Below are positions 34,830 through 44,767 of a DNA stretch of 62,247 bases, in pieces (within the stretch, counting starts at the first letter, position 1; the number at the start of each line of letters is the position of its first letter). A program made the translations under genes and the position numbers. The stretch is taken from the NCBI GenBank assembly GCA_013215445.1, contig JABSRA010000020.1, positions 1 through 62,247 of the forward strand, written 5' to 3'. This DNA is from Oceanospirillaceae bacterium (GTDB lineage: Bacteria; Pseudomonadota; Gammaproteobacteria; Pseudomonadales; Balneatricaceae). The notes beneath the pieces are model-generated. The model searched no databases. It was not told the DNA's origin and saw only the letters and a program-made list of their open reading frames with translations.

Positions 34830-35219
34830 ATAGAGGCCTTTAAGATTAGAATTTTGTTATGCATTTTTTAGTTAAGCTTAAAAGTTATGTTTGACCTTAG
34901 TATTGTTATCAATGACAGTTCAGCCTCACTGCGGGCCAAGTTTAAAGACTGTTGTTTTATAAAGGGGCTAAGACTGATTAAAAAGTGATAAATAGTAGTT
35001 GCTCAATATATTAAGCAGTAGAAAACGTTTTATTTTAGAGTAGATAAATGCTAAAAATATGGGTTTTCTTGGTAACAGTTTAGGCTATAAGTCTGAATCT
35101 GGCAATATCTGTCTGTTTATGGTGGCATTGTTGTGAAAACAGCGATCAAACGATTAAAGAGTGGGGCCTGTGCAGTCGACATACGTTTTCAAATGGGCAC
35201 TAACTAGTCAGTCAAAAAT
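34830..35219. other. Intergenic region upstream of the dCache chemoreceptor
   Basis: About 390 bases between the HDOD-gene terminator and the chemoreceptor start; both genes are on the minus strand. It must contain the chemoreceptor promoter. I do not see a sigma-28 consensus here and no small gene. Confidence 0.4.
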
Positions 35220-35259
35220 AAGCATAGCAAAGCAATCAGCGTTATACTTTGCTATGCTT
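35220..35259 (-). terminator. Terminator of the HDOD gene
   Basis: AAGCATAGCAAAG and CTTTGCTATGCTT (35220-35232 and 35247-35259) form a perfect 13-bp stem with a 14-base loop. In the minus-strand sense it is followed by TATTTTTGA and begins about 17 bases after the HDOD stop. The A and T blocks on both flanks would let it act in both directions. Confidence 0.88.
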
Positions 35260-35275
35260 AAAAATTAAATTTCTG

Positions 35276-36106
35276 CTAAGCAGCCAAACTATCCAGACCT
35301 GATTTTAGTTCCAGCGCTTCAGGCAAGTAGTCAGCGATATTCGATTTGATACCCGCAAGTGCCGCAATATCAGCAGGATATCGCTCGAGGATATCCTCAA
35401 AGCTAGCCCCCGACTTCGACGCGTTATTGATCGTCGTCGCCAAGTATAAAATAGCGCTAAGTTGCGGGTTTTCGGTCAGGGCAGCAGGATTGTTTTGATG
35501 TTTGATCGCCACGCCTAATTCCTCTGGGAATTTCCAAGACTCTACTAAGGCCGCTCCGGCATCGGCGGTGGTGAATCCAAGGCGCTCTGTTTCGGCCTCC
35601 ATTCTGCTAATGTCAGTGGTGTTAACAATAGTTTTAATTGCCATTGCTTTGTTTGGTTGTGCCATATGTAATAATAATTGGCCTATGTTGTGGATGATAC
35701 CTGCAGTAAAAGCGAGGTCTGGCTCCACCTTTGCTTCAGTCATTTCTGCCAGCCACTTGGCAATTTCTGCAATTTGAAAAGAATCCGACCAAAAAGCAGG
35801 TAAATCGATACCTTCTACATTGGATGCACAATTGGCGAAGCCAGATGCTATGACCAGTGTTTTTAATTTTCCCATACCCAGCATGATCACAGCTTCATCA
35901 ATCGAGGCTACTTTTCGACTCAATCCAAAGTAGGCGGAGTTCACTAGTCGTAAAATTTTTAAAGAAATAGTTTGGTCTTTAGCGACTTTTTGTGAAATGT
36001 CGAGGTAGTCTGCGTCGGGGTCATTTAACGCCACGATTAGTTCTCGTACTACCTCAGGTATATTGGGGAGTTTGTCGGTTTGGTTTAGTAAGTCTTTAAT
36101 ATCCAT
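35276..36106 (-). CDS. HDOD domain signalling protein
   Basis: 276 residues made almost wholly of an HDOD domain (about 8-210). Typical segments: LPNIPEVVRELI, KVAKDQTISLKILRLVNSAYFGLSRKVASIDEAVIMLG, and AGIIHNIGQLLL, where the HD dyad of true phosphodiesterases is replaced (HN), so no catalysis is expected. HDOD proteins act in c-di-GMP, chemotaxis or stress signalling by protein contacts. It sits beside a chemoreceptor gene with its own terminator. Partners unknown. Confidence 0.88.
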   Translation of the reverse strand: MDIKDLLNQTDKLPNIPEVVRELIVALNDPDADYLDISQKVAKDQTISLKILRLVNSAYFGLSRKVASIDEAVIMLGMGKLKTLVIASGFANCASNVEGIDLPAFWSDSFQIAEIAKWLAEMTEAKVEPDLAFTAGIIHNIGQLLLHMAQPNKAMAIKTIVNTTDISRMEAETERLGFTTADAGAALVESWKFPEELGVAIKHQNNPAALTENPQLSAILYLATTINNASKSGASFEDILERYPADIAALAGIKSNIADYLPEALELKSGLDSLAA

Positions 36107-36254
36107 ATTTGTTTGATTCCTTGCAAAAGATGGCGGCTTTCAAATAAGTAAGTGGCCGATGGTGTTGGCTACTATTAGGATCCTGTATTAAAAAACTATC
36201 AGTTATTTTTCTCTATCGGCAATATAAGAGTGGTTGACGTTAAAGAAGATAGCG

Positions 36255-36623
36255 TTATAGATTAAGTACGAACTCTTCGATTTTTCCACGAAGAATTTCA
36301 TATTGGCTGTCCTCATCTGGTAGGCAGTAGAACTTGTAGTAACAGCGTTCAATCAGCGAGGTTTTATTATTGCTGTGTACTTCATTGACCTGAGCGTACG
36401 CATAGGCCATTTGTAGATGGATAACGCGAGTATGCACAGGAACACTAAATTCTCTATCTTCTAAATCAAAGCGGATTTTTTTCTCTTTGATTGTGTAGAA
36501 AGAGACTTCTGCCACTTGTTCGAGGTTGATTAAAAAATTTGAGGTGACAGGAACTAAATGACGCTTTTCTAAGCCGTTGTGTTCCATATAAACACCGGAT
36601 TTCTTTTTTATTTTGATAAACAT
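36255..36623 (-). CDS. Hypothetical protein, 122 residues
   Basis: Not recognised. ATG at 36623 is preceded by AAGG at about 10 bases. The sequence is basic at the start (IKIKKKSG), then strand-rich with alternating charge (VTSNFLINLEQVAEVSFYTIKEKKIRFDLEDREFSVPV), and ends with a charged helix. This looks like a small beta-domain with a C-terminal helix. No signal peptide or membrane segment. It is transcribed away from the gene at 36964, 148 bp after the HDOD gene start on the same strand, so it may precede it in a transcript. Confidence 0.6.
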   Translation of the reverse strand: MFIKIKKKSGVYMEHNGLEKRHLVPVTSNFLINLEQVAEVSFYTIKEKKIRFDLEDREFSVPVHTRVIHLQMAYAYAQVNEVHSNNKTSLIERCYYKFYCLPDEDSQYEILRGKIEEFVLNL

Positions 36624-36963
36624 AATTTGAGCCTTTTACTGATGATTTTTGCTGAACATAATTGTTTCGCTATCGGGCTAGCATAACAAATATTACCCCA
36701 TGGAAAATAGAATTATCCGGTATATATTGTGATTTATGCTGATATGGTTGACACTACGCAGTAACCAATAGACAGCGGATGATTACTGATGAAGTGTGGT
36801 ATGCGATAGAATTATTATTGGTTAAGAAATTATAATCGCCCCTAATAACTAGGACTTATTGTTAATAGTGTATCAGCTGCTAAAATTAAACCTGACTTAA
36901 TGAAATACACTGGCGGTAAAATTTAATTGTTGATAAAATTAGATATTGATCAATGGAGTATAT
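36624..36963. other. Divergent intergenic region between two unknown small genes
   Basis: 340 bases. A 9-bp inverted repeat, TAACCAATA (36762-36770) and TATTGGTTA (36816-36824), is separated by 45 bases, too far for a hairpin terminator but possible as a regulator's paired sites. Otherwise A/T-rich with no gene. Confidence 0.4.
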
Positions 36964-37293
36964 ATGACAGATTTAAAAAGCTTGGTTAAAAAGATGGCCT
37001 GTGTGCAGTCTGAATTAAGTGGCGGGCACGGCCATAATTATGATGCGGCTATTATGATTAACAACAATGGTGTCGAGTCTTATATGTCAGTTCAGCGGGC
37101 GGTATTGTGGAGCTTGGGCAGCCATAAAAATATGTGTTGGGAAGTCATCGATCAGGAAATGCATCAGCACAATGGTCGAAATATAGATGTGTTGACGATT
37201 GAAAAACGGAAAATGGATGATCATGGAATTGTCACTACTGGTACTCAACAAGTCTTTTTCGATATTACAGAATTTGAAGATGAGTTAGGATAA
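36964..37293 (+). CDS. Hypothetical protein, 109 residues
   Basis: Not recognised. The ATG at 36964 has GGAG six bases upstream, better than the TTG six codons earlier. The protein is soluble, with a helix (LKSLVKKMACVQSEL), a GGHGHNYDA loop, and strands ending QQVFFDITEFEDE. Histidines and Met are abundant (HxHN, EMHQHNGR), which could bind metal, but no known motif is complete. It is 30 bp upstream of an M48 lipoprotein protease gene on the same strand, so both are probably one transcript. Confidence 0.6.
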   Translation: MTDLKSLVKKMACVQSELSGGHGHNYDAAIMINNNGVESYMSVQRAVLWSLGSHKNMCWEVIDQEMHQHNGRNIDVLTIEKRKMDDHGIVTTGTQQVFFDITEFEDELG

Positions 37294-37323
37294 TCAGAGA
37301 TTTCTAGGGCTAGAGGAGATTGC

Positions 37324-38061
37324 TTGAAATTATTGACAGTTATAACCGTTATTTTGCTCAGTATGGTGCTTTCAAGTTGTGTCAAAGAGCAAGATTATGG
37401 TCAGGTAGTGGCCGCTGGATTATCGGTATTGATCGCGGTGACTTTGGATGAAGCTGAGGTTAAAAAAACTGCACATTTGAGTGCGCTAGAAATGGACAGG
37501 AAAAATCACATAGCACCCAAGACTAGTCGATATGCGAAGAGATTGGCGCGAATCACCAAAGACATCACCATCATCGATGGTGCTCACTTTAACTATAAAG
37601 TTTATCTTAATAATCAATTAAATGCCTTCGCCATGCCCGACGGAACCGTTAGAGTTTTTTCAGGGTTATTAGATGCAATGTCAGATGAGCAAATATTGGC
37701 GGTATTAGGCCATGAAATTGGCCATGTGAAATTGAAACATTCTTATAATCAAATGAAAAAACAGCTGCTAACCAGTGCTGCTTTTCAAGCGGCTAGTGCC
37801 ACCACGGGTGCGATAGGAGATTTGACTTCATCAGAATTGGGGCGTGTCGCCTATCAAGCTGTTAATGCAAAATTCTCGCAATCTGATGAATTGCAAGCCG
37901 ATAAATATGCTCTGCAATTTTTACGAGGTAGAGGTAAACAACCCGCTGCGATGCTTGAAGTTATCTATGTATTTCAAGCTAGGTTGGGTGACTCCGGTGG
38001 TTTTTTGAGCTCTCATCCCAGTAATAAGCAGCGTATTGAAGCGATCAGTAGGGCACTGTAA
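37324..38061 (+). CDS. M48 family metalloprotease lipoprotein
   Basis: 245 residues from a TTG at 37324 with the strong site AGAGGAGAT. A lipoprotein signal ends in the lipobox LSSC (Cys19), so it is anchored in a membrane facing the periplasm. The zinc site is HEIGHVKLKH, with the third ligand Glu in SDELQADKYALQFL; AFAMPDGTVRVFSGLLD upstream is typical of the M48B (LoiP/YcaL/BepA-like) proteases. These degrade damaged outer-membrane proteins. Compared with LoiP (about 250) the size fits. C-terminal end SSHPSNKQRIEAI is the usual family end. Confidence 0.9.
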   Translation: MKLLTVITVILLSMVLSSCVKEQDYGQVVAAGLSVLIAVTLDEAEVKKTAHLSALEMDRKNHIAPKTSRYAKRLARITKDITIIDGAHFNYKVYLNNQLNAFAMPDGTVRVFSGLLDAMSDEQILAVLGHEIGHVKLKHSYNQMKKQLLTSAAFQAASATTGAIGDLTSSELGRVAYQAVNAKFSQSDELQADKYALQFLRGRGKQPAAMLEVIYVFQARLGDSGGFLSSHPSNKQRIEAISRAL

Positions 38062-38109
38062 GTAAAAAATAGAGTTGAGCTAGGTCAACTCCAAGCAGGT
38101 TGGTTAAGT

Positions 38110-38316
38110 TTAGATGGGGGTGATATTGATTGCGTGAGTACCTTTAGGGCCCGGCTCTGTATCGAAGTTTACAGGTTGACCCGCTTTTAGGCTTTTGTAA
38201 CCTTCAGTTGTAATGGCTGAGTAGTGGGCGAACAGATCTTCATCTTGATTGCTATCCGCTAAGATGAATCCATACCCTTTTGCGTTGTTAAACCACTTTA
38301 CTTTCCCTGACTGCAT
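38110..38316 (-). CDS. cspD: Cold-shock-like protein CspD
   Basis: 68 residues from the ATG at 38316, with GGAG seven bases upstream; a GTG at 38328 would add four residues. It contains the RNP1 motif NNAKGYGFI and RNP2 as DLFAHYSAI, then TEGYKSLKAGQPVNFD and GPKGTHAINI. Divergent from clpS-clpA as in E. coli, where CspD is a stationary-phase single-stranded DNA-binding inhibitor of replication. The location supports the name; the sequence alone would only give CspA family. Confidence 0.85.
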   Translation of the reverse strand: MQSGKVKWFNNAKGYGFILADSNQDEDLFAHYSAITTEGYKSLKAGQPVNFDTEPGPKGTHAINITPI

Positions 38317-38552
38317 TATTTTCTCCACATGTTCCGTTGCGAATTGTTATAGATCTATACTGCTACATTTAACACATATTGGCCAATACTTAAGATAATA
38401 TCCGTATGGTAAAAAGTATTCAGTTGGAAACAAGGTGTCATTTTCTTGTTTTTTAGAAAAAACCCGCTTTTTTAAGCTTTTATTTCCAAATACAATTAAA
38501 GCACACTAAGGTATGATAACAATACTATAAAGATTATCGATAGAGATAGAAA

Positions 38553-38903
38553 ATGCCTAATGTTAGTTTGACCATTAAAAGCCAAAATTTTGAGGATGAT
38601 CACTCCCATGACCATCAAGTTGTTATTCAGGAGGCAAAACCCAAACTTAAAAAGCCTGCTCTGTATAGAGTTGTTTTATTAAATGATGATTATACTCCCA
38701 TGGAGTTTGTTATTGATGTGTTGATGATGATTTTTGCAATGAACCAAGAAAAATCGACACAGGTAATGCTAGCCGTGCACACTCAAGGTAAAGGTGTGTG
38801 TGGGACTTACAGTAAAGATGTAGCGGATACTAAAGCCGCTCAGGTCAATCAGTTCGCCAGAGATAATAAACATCCATTGCTCTGTGAAGTCGAAGTTGTT
38901 TGA
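38553..38903 (+). CDS. clpS: ClpS, N-end rule adaptor for ClpAP
   Basis: 116 residues. The core (about 40-116) has LYRVVLLNDDYTPMEFVIDVL, the loop and helix that hold the N-degron amino-terminal residue, and ends KHPLLCEVEVV. The first 40 residues are a disordered, His/Asp/Lys-rich tail (DDHSHDHQ), which inserts into ClpA in the E. coli system. ClpS hands substrates with Leu, Phe, Trp or Tyr at the N-terminus to ClpA. It is 11 bp from clpA and co-transcribed. Confidence 0.96.
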   Translation: MPNVSLTIKSQNFEDDHSHDHQVVIQEAKPKLKKPALYRVVLLNDDYTPMEFVIDVLMMIFAMNQEKSTQVMLAVHTQGKGVCGTYSKDVADTKAAQVNQFARDNKHPLLCEVEVV

Positions 38904-38914
38904 GGTAAATAATT

Positions 38915-41164
38915 ATGCTAAATCATGAATTAGAAGAAACACTCAGTAAAGCTTTCAAAGATGCGAGAGACTTACGCCACGAGTTTATGACAGTCGAGCA
39001 CTTGCTGCTTAGCCTACTGGATAATGCTGATGCTCATAAAGTGTTAGCGGCCTGCGGAACTGACATGAATAAAATGCGCGACAGCCTGGAAGAATTTATA
39101 AATGAAACGACCCCATTACTGTCGGATAAAGTGACAGGGGTGGAAACCGTTCCCACCTTAGGTTTCCAAAGGGTTCTGCAACGGGCTGTTTTTCATGTGC
39201 AATCCTCAGGTAAAAATCAAGTGACCGGTGCAAATGTGGTGGTGGCGATTTTTTCCGAACAGGAGAGTCAAGCGGTATATCTCATGCACCAATTTGGTGT
39301 CGAGCGTATTGATGTGGTTAATTATATCTCTCATGGTGTTGCCAACGCTGAAAAAACCGATGAAAAATTGGCAGACGCTCAAACAGAAGAGTCGGCAAAA
39401 TCGGAAAATTCGGCACTGAGTAAATATGCTGTAAATTTAAACATTGAAGCTCGAGAGGGAAGGATAGATCCACTAATCGGCAGGTCGTCTGAGATTGAGC
39501 GTGTTGTGCAAATATTATCACGACGAAGAAAAAACAACCCTTTATTAGTCGGAGAAGCTGGTGTTGGTAAAACGGCGATTGCCGAGGGTTTGGCGAAACT
39601 AATTGTCGAGGACAATGTTCCCGATGTGATAAAAGACCACACTTTATATTCTTTGGATTTAGGGGCTCTTTTGGCCGGCACTAAATACCGAGGTGACTTT
39701 GAAAAACGCTTAAAAGCACTGCTGTCAGAAATAAAACAGCAGGATAAATCGATCTTGTTTATCGATGAAATCCACACCATTATTGGGGCTGGTTCTGCGT
39801 CAGGTGGCTCGATGGATGCTTCAAATTTACTTAAACCTATGCTCAGCAACGGAGATTTGAGTTGTGTCGGTTCGACCACTTTTCAAGAGTTTCGTGGCAT
39901 ATTTGAAAAGGATAGGGCGCTGGCAAGAAGATTTCAAAAAGTAGATGTATCAGAACCTAGTGTGGATGATACCTATGCCATACTCAAGGGGCTACGCAAC
40001 CGCTTTGAAGATCACCATGGCCTGAAATACACGGATGAAGCGCTTAGAACAGCAGCTGAAATGGCCGATAGGTATATCAATGATAAAAATATGCCTGATA
40101 AAGCGATTGATGTTATCGATGAGGCGGGTGCCTATCAGAGATTAGTAGATGAGAGTGAGCGTGTTCAGGTAATAGGGGTTGGCGAGATAGAAGCGGTTGT
40201 CGCTAAAATTGCCCGCATTCCAGCTAAGACAGTGTCTGTTTCAGATATCGACCAGTTAAAGAAATTAGACAAAAATCTAAAAATGGTGGTATTGGGACAA
40301 GATGAGGCAATCGCCTCCTTAAGTTCAGCTATTCGCCTCTCTAGAGCTGGACTTAATGACCCACGTAAGCCTGTTGCAAACTTTCTCTTCGCCGGACCAA
40401 CTGGGGTGGGTAAAACGGAAGTCACGAGACAATTAGCACGGATTTTAGGCATAGAATTAATTCGTTTTGATATGTCTGAATATATGGAAAGACATACGGT
40501 TTCTCGATTGATTGGCGCACCTCCCGGCTATGTTGGTTATGATCAAGGTGGATTGCTGACCGAGGCTGTGACTAAATCTCCGCATTCAGTGTTATTACTG
40601 GATGAAATTGAAAAGGCGCACCCAGAGGTGTTTAATATCCTGTTACAGGTGATGGATAACGGCACTCTGACCGATAATAATGGGCGTAAAGCTGACTTTA
40701 GGAATGTAATTATTGTCATGACGACCAATGCGGGTGCTGAAGATATCAGTCGTCGCTCAATGGGCTTTACTCATCAAGACCACAGTAGTGATGGTTTAGA
40801 GGCCATCAAGAAATTGTTTACCCCTGAGTTTAGGAACCGCCTAGACGCAACTATTCAATTTAAAACGCTTAGCCCTAAAGTTATTGCCGGTGTTGTCGAT
40901 AAATTTCTCACTGAATTACAGGCACAGTTAGATGATAAGAATGTTATTTTAAATGTGGATGATAGTGCCCGAGCATGGTTTGCCGAGAAAGGCTACGATG
41001 AGCACATGGGGGCTAGGCCGATGAAAAGATTGATTCAAGATGCCTTAAAGAAACCTTTGGCTGAAATGATTTTATTTGGCGAGTTAGCTGAAAAAGGTGG
41101 TGAAGTTGACGTTTCTCTCGATGAGGATGGCAATATTACGGTGAATACACTGATTGATGCATAA
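38915..41164 (+). CDS. clpA: ClpA, ATP-dependent unfoldase of ClpAP
   Basis: 749 residues (E. coli 758). Two Clp N repeats (1-145) bind ClpS; the first AAA+ domain has Walker A GEAGVGKT and the pore loop KYRGDFEKRL; the second has GPTGVGKTEV, Walker B LLLDEIEKAHP and sensor 2 GARPMKRLIQ. The ClpP-docking loop is present as MGFTHQDHSS, corresponding to IGL of E. coli ClpA, so partner ClpP is expected elsewhere. It is coupled to clpS 11 bp upstream and ends in a clear terminator. Confidence 0.97.
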   Translation: MLNHELEETLSKAFKDARDLRHEFMTVEHLLLSLLDNADAHKVLAACGTDMNKMRDSLEEFINETTPLLSDKVTGVETVPTLGFQRVLQRAVFHVQSSGKNQVTGANVVVAIFSEQESQAVYLMHQFGVERIDVVNYISHGVANAEKTDEKLADAQTEESAKSENSALSKYAVNLNIEAREGRIDPLIGRSSEIERVVQILSRRRKNNPLLVGEAGVGKTAIAEGLAKLIVEDNVPDVIKDHTLYSLDLGALLAGTKYRGDFEKRLKALLSEIKQQDKSILFIDEIHTIIGAGSASGGSMDASNLLKPMLSNGDLSCVGSTTFQEFRGIFEKDRALARRFQKVDVSEPSVDDTYAILKGLRNRFEDHHGLKYTDEALRTAAEMADRYINDKNMPDKAIDVIDEAGAYQRLVDESERVQVIGVGEIEAVVAKIARIPAKTVSVSDIDQLKKLDKNLKMVVLGQDEAIASLSSAIRLSRAGLNDPRKPVANFLFAGPTGVGKTEVTRQLARILGIELIRFDMSEYMERHTVSRLIGAPPGYVGYDQGGLLTEAVTKSPHSVLLLDEIEKAHPEVFNILLQVMDNGTLTDNNGRKADFRNVIIVMTTNAGAEDISRRSMGFTHQDHSSDGLEAIKKLFTPEFRNRLDATIQFKTLSPKVIAGVVDKFLTELQAQLDDKNVILNVDDSARAWFAEKGYDEHMGARPMKRLIQDALKKPLAEMILFGELAEKGGEVDVSLDEDGNITVNTLIDA

Positions 41165-41179
41165 GCTTGATGGCCACTA

Positions 41180-41207
41180 GGGAGGTATCATTGATACTTC
41201 CCTTTTT
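41180..41207 (+). terminator. Rho-independent terminator after clpA
   Basis: GGGAGGTATC (41180-41189) pairs with GATACTTCCC (41193-41202), ten pairs with one wobble and a 3-base loop, followed by TTTTT (41203-41207). It begins 15 bases after the clpA stop. Confidence 0.93.
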
Positions 41208-41341
41208 AATGCGTGTTTTACCCGTAATGCTGTATTTAGTCTCGATGTCATCGATGCAAGCCTATATATCTGTAAAAGCCGCAGTATATAACGGCAATTT
41301 GTGTTATTTTTAGGTCTTTATTTTATCTATATTAAGTGGTT

Positions 41342-44077
41342 ATGAAAGAAAAAAAGGATAAGGAAATATCGCGGGATTCTCTGCAAGGTCCGATGGAATT
41401 TACGGACTTAGTCGCGCGTATCATTAAAGATGGGGTATTGTTAGTACTGGTCGGGTTTTGTTTATTTAGTCTCATGTCTTCTCTGGGCTACGATGCAAAA
41501 GACTCTGGTTGGTCGCATGTTGGATATCAGCCAAAAGTGGGAAACTCGATGGGTAGTGTTGGCGCTTTGTGGGCCGATCTAACCTTCTCATTTATAGGTT
41601 TATTAGCCTGGGTAGCACCCTTGATGTTGCTCTACCCCTGTATACGCCTCTATCGGCGTAAACAAGTTTCACTCTTAGATAGCTTGCCTTTCGTTATGTT
41701 GCGTGTGGTGGGCGGCATCCTCTTTGTCTTTAGTAGCTGTGCGTTGTTTTCACTGCACTTAAGTAACGAATTTTTAAGTTATCCTTTTACCACCGGAGGC
41801 ATTATAGGCCAAGCCTTCTCCGAGTGGTTGGTATCTTGGTTCAGCTTGCAGGGAAGTTCTGTGGTGCTGTGGTTCAGTGCTATGTTAGGTTTAACTTTGT
41901 TTATGGAATTATCCTGGCGAGACTTGGTTATAAAACTAGGCGGGGGGCTTCTCTACTGTTACGAAGCTCTGTTGAGTCTGCTGTCGAAAACGGCCGTTGT
42001 CACAGAGCCTGCACTTGGGGTTAATCGAGAGTCATCCACTGACGCTAAAAAACATCCACCGATAGATAATTCTGCAGTTGTTGCTAACAGTGTTAAAAGC
42101 TTTGGGCAGACTGGTCAGGTGGAAGATACCCTAGCAGATATAGGCTTTAGTGCCGATCAGCGAGTGCCACAAAATCTTCCCCCCAAGATAGCTAATAAAC
42201 GGGTTGAGAATGTTACTCATAATAATCAGGTGCTTGACAACGCGTCTTTGGATTCGGCTGCAGATGCTGAAATACGTGTGCATTTAGCTCAACCTTTACC
42301 GGTTTTAAGTTCACAGCAACCAGCCGTTGAAAAGACCCCTGGCACCCTGGAGAGTTTGAGTGCTCGCTCGGTTAAACAAGTTCCACCCATGATTGCCAGT
42401 CGTGTTGATAATAAGCCCAACACTGCAGCAATTGCTGCAGAAGTAGCCACTGCAAATAATAGCCGCGTTGTCGGAGAGCATCGCTCGGTTAAAATAGTAC
42501 CGCTCTCTGAGGCTCATCAGTCTACTTTAGAAGAGAGGCCCCCTTTTGCCAATCAGGCTAACACTGTCGTCGAACTTCCCGAGGAACAAGTACCCAGTGT
42601 GGATCTACTGGACGTGGCGGAAGAGCAGACAGAGGCTGGTTACAGCCTGCAACAACTTGAAGATATGTCTAGATTGCTAGAAATAAAATTGAAAGACTTC
42701 GGGGTGATTGTCGAGGTCGTAGAAGTTAATCCTGGACCGGTGATTACCCGCTTTGAAATACAGCCAGCTGCGGGGGTTAAATCGAGTAAAATAGTAAACT
42801 TAGCCAAAGATTTAGCGCGGTCACTGGCGGTGATGAGTGTACGGGTGGTGGAAGTTATCCCCGGTAAATCGGTGATGGGCATAGAAATACCTAATATCAA
42901 TCGCAAAATGGTGCGTCTCTCTGAAATTTTGACCTCCCCTGTCTATCAAGAAGCTTCATCAAAATTGACATTGGCACTGGGTAATGACATTGCTGGTAAC
43001 CCAGTCGTGGCTAATTTGGGTAAAATGCCGCATTTACTGGTGGCCGGTACGACTGGCTCCGGTAAATCTGTTGGCGTAAACGCCATGATTTTGAGTTTGT
43101 TGTTTAAAGCGGGTCCCAAAGATGTCAGATTGATGATGGTTGATCCTAAAATGTTGGAGCTGTCGATCTACGAGGGAATTCCACATTTACTGACACCGGT
43201 CATCACCGACATGAAAGAAGCGGCGGGGGGGTTGCGTTGGTGTGTCGCTGAAATGGAGAGACGCTATAAATTGATGGCAAAAATGGGGGTGCGAAATTTA
43301 GATGGATTTAACGATAAAGTAAGGGCAGGTATAAAAGCGGGCCAGCCATTAGTGGATCCGCTCTGGGATCCACAAGAGCAGGGGCAAAGCCCTGGTACGC
43401 CCGCTCCCGCATTAGAAGTACTGCCTTACATCGTGGTAGTGATTGATGAATTTGCCGACATGATGATGATTGTTGGTAAAAAAGTAGAAGAGCTGATTGC
43501 CCGTATCGCACAAAAGGCGCGCGCGGCAGGTATTCATCTCATCTTGGCGACGCAGCGACCGTCGGTGGATGTGATCACCGGATTAATTAAAGCCAACGTG
43601 CCTACCCGCATCGCCTTCCAAGTATCCTCAAGGATCGATTCTCGGACAATTTTAGATCAGGGCGGCGCTGAAAACCTATTGGGTAATGGTGATATGTTAT
43701 ATTTGCCGGCGGGTACCAGTGTTCCCTCGCGAGTACATGGCGCCTTTGTCAGTGATGATGAAGTACACCGCACAGTTGAAGCGTGGAAGCGACAGGGAAA
43801 GCCCGACTATATTAATATGCAAGTCGCGGATGAGGGTACCGGTGCCAATGCGGCTAGTTTATTTGGCGATGATGAACAAGATGCACTCTATGACGAGTCG
43901 GTAGCTTTTATAACTACTACCCGTAAAGCATCAATATCCAGTGTGCAACGCAAATTTAAGATAGGTTATAATCGTGCTGCGAGAATTGTTGAATCAATGG
44001 AAGCCGCTGGGGTCATATCCTCTGCGGGTACTAATGGGCAGCGAGAAGTATTAGCACCTCCACCCCCAAGGGATTAA
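41342..44077 (+). CDS. ftsK: DNA translocase FtsK
   Basis: 911 residues from the ATG at 41342 (a GTG two codons earlier is also in frame). Four membrane helices within 1-210 anchor it at the division septum; a variable linker (about 210-430, Pro/Ala/Val-rich) follows; the RecA-like motor holds Walker [12 protein letters not shown] (about 566) and Walker [12 protein letters not shown]; the C-terminal gamma winged helix (about 850-905: [23 protein letters not shown]) reads KOPS sequences and activates XerCD. The linker is shorter than in E. coli (1329). First gene of ftsK-lolA-rarA-crcB-serS. Confidence 0.96.
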   Translation: MKEKKDKEISRDSLQGPMEFTDLVARIIKDGVLLVLVGFCLFSLMSSLGYDAKDSGWSHVGYQPKVGNSMGSVGALWADLTFSFIGLLAWVAPLMLLYPCIRLYRRKQVSLLDSLPFVMLRVVGGILFVFSSCALFSLHLSNEFLSYPFTTGGIIGQAFSEWLVSWFSLQGSSVVLWFSAMLGLTLFMELSWRDLVIKLGGGLLYCYEALLSLLSKTAVVTEPALGVNRESSTDAKKHPPIDNSAVVANSVKSFGQTGQVEDTLADIGFSADQRVPQNLPPKIANKRVENVTHNNQVLDNASLDSAADAEIRVHLAQPLPVLSSQQPAVEKTPGTLESLSARSVKQVPPMIASRVDNKPNTAAIAAEVATANNSRVVGEHRSVKIVPLSEAHQSTLEERPPFANQANTVVELPEEQVPSVDLLDVAEEQTEAGYSLQQLEDMSRLLEIKLKDFGVIVEVVEVNPGPVITRFEIQPAAGVKSSKIVNLAKDLARSLAVMSVRVVEVIPGKSVMGIEIPNINRKMVRLSEILTSPVYQEASSKLTLALGNDIAGNPVVANLGKMPHLLVAGTTGSGKSVGVNAMILSLLFKAGPKDVRLMMVDPKMLELSIYEGIPHLLTPVITDMKEAAGGLRWCVAEMERRYKLMAKMGVRNLDGFNDKVRAGIKAGQPLVDPLWDPQEQGQSPGTPAPALEVLPYIVVVIDEFADMMMIVGKKVEELIARIAQKARAAGIHLILATQRPSVDVITGLIKANVPTRIAFQVSSRIDSRTILDQGGAENLLGNGDMLYLPAGTSVPSRVHGAFVSDDEVHRTVEAWKRQGKPDYINMQVADEGTGANAASLFGDDEQDALYDESVAFITTTRKASISSVQRKFKIGYNRAARIVESMEAAGVISSAGTNGQREVLAPPPPRD

Positions 44078-44090
44078 GTAGAGGATAGAG

Positions 44091-44738
44091 ATGATGAGAT
44101 TGAAATTTTTAAACAGCATAGTTATTAGTGTATTGTGCCTATTTGGCAGCTCTGGTTTACAGGCGGCGAGTGCCGTACAGCAGTTGGGGAAATTGTTGGA
44201 TAATTTTGCTAACTACAGTGCCCAGTTTGAGCAGTTTAGCCAGGATCAGCAGGGGCGCGCAGGCGAGGTCTCCAAGGGGAACATGCGTGTGCTCAGGCCC
44301 AATAAGTTTTACTGGGAAACCGTGACGCCATTCCCACAGTTGATCGTCAGCGATGGGAATTACATCTGGATTTACGATGAAGATTTAGAGCAGGTAACGC
44401 GTAAAAAAGTACAGCCTGATGAAGCCAATGGGGCGGCTTTAATCCTCAATGGCAATATCACTGCCTTAAGTAAAAAATTTATAATAAGCCAATTAATTAA
44501 CCGCGGTGACGAGCAGCTGTTTGAGCTGTTACCTAAAACAGAAAGTAATTTTGAAAAGATCCAGTTACTCTTTGTCGGGAAAATTCTACAAGAGTTAATG
44601 CTAGTCGATATTTTGGGCAAGCAAACCAGTATCATTCTATCCCAAGCTAAGTTAAACCAAACATTCAAGTCCGGTCTGTTTACCTTTATACCGCCTCCTG
44701 GAACGGATGTTATGATTGATAACAGCGGTAGCCAATAA
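44091..44738 (+). CDS. lolA: Outer-membrane lipoprotein carrier LolA
   Basis: 215 residues with a signal peptide (about 1-25, LCLFGSSGLQAASA). The mature part shows LDNFANYSAQFEQFSQDQQGR, FYWETVTPFPQLIVSDGNYIWIYDEDLEQVT, and GLFTFIPPPGTDVM, all characteristic. LolA receives lipoproteins from LolCDE and ferries them across the periplasm to LolB. The ATG codon is repeated (ATG ATG), either could start. 13 bp after ftsK, the E. coli order. Confidence 0.95.
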   Translation: MMRLKFLNSIVISVLCLFGSSGLQAASAVQQLGKLLDNFANYSAQFEQFSQDQQGRAGEVSKGNMRVLRPNKFYWETVTPFPQLIVSDGNYIWIYDEDLEQVTRKKVQPDEANGAALILNGNITALSKKFIISQLINRGDEQLFELLPKTESNFEKIQLLFVGKILQELMLVDILGKQTSIILSQAKLNQTFKSGLFTFIPPPGTDVMIDNSGSQ

Positions 44739-44767
44739 AGTGTGCAAATTGATGGTAACGAAGAATA

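Noticed and set aside
36762..36824. 9-bp inverted repeat with 45-base spacing
   Set aside because: Too widely spaced for a terminator and expected by chance in A/T-rich DNA; kept only as a note in the gap entry.
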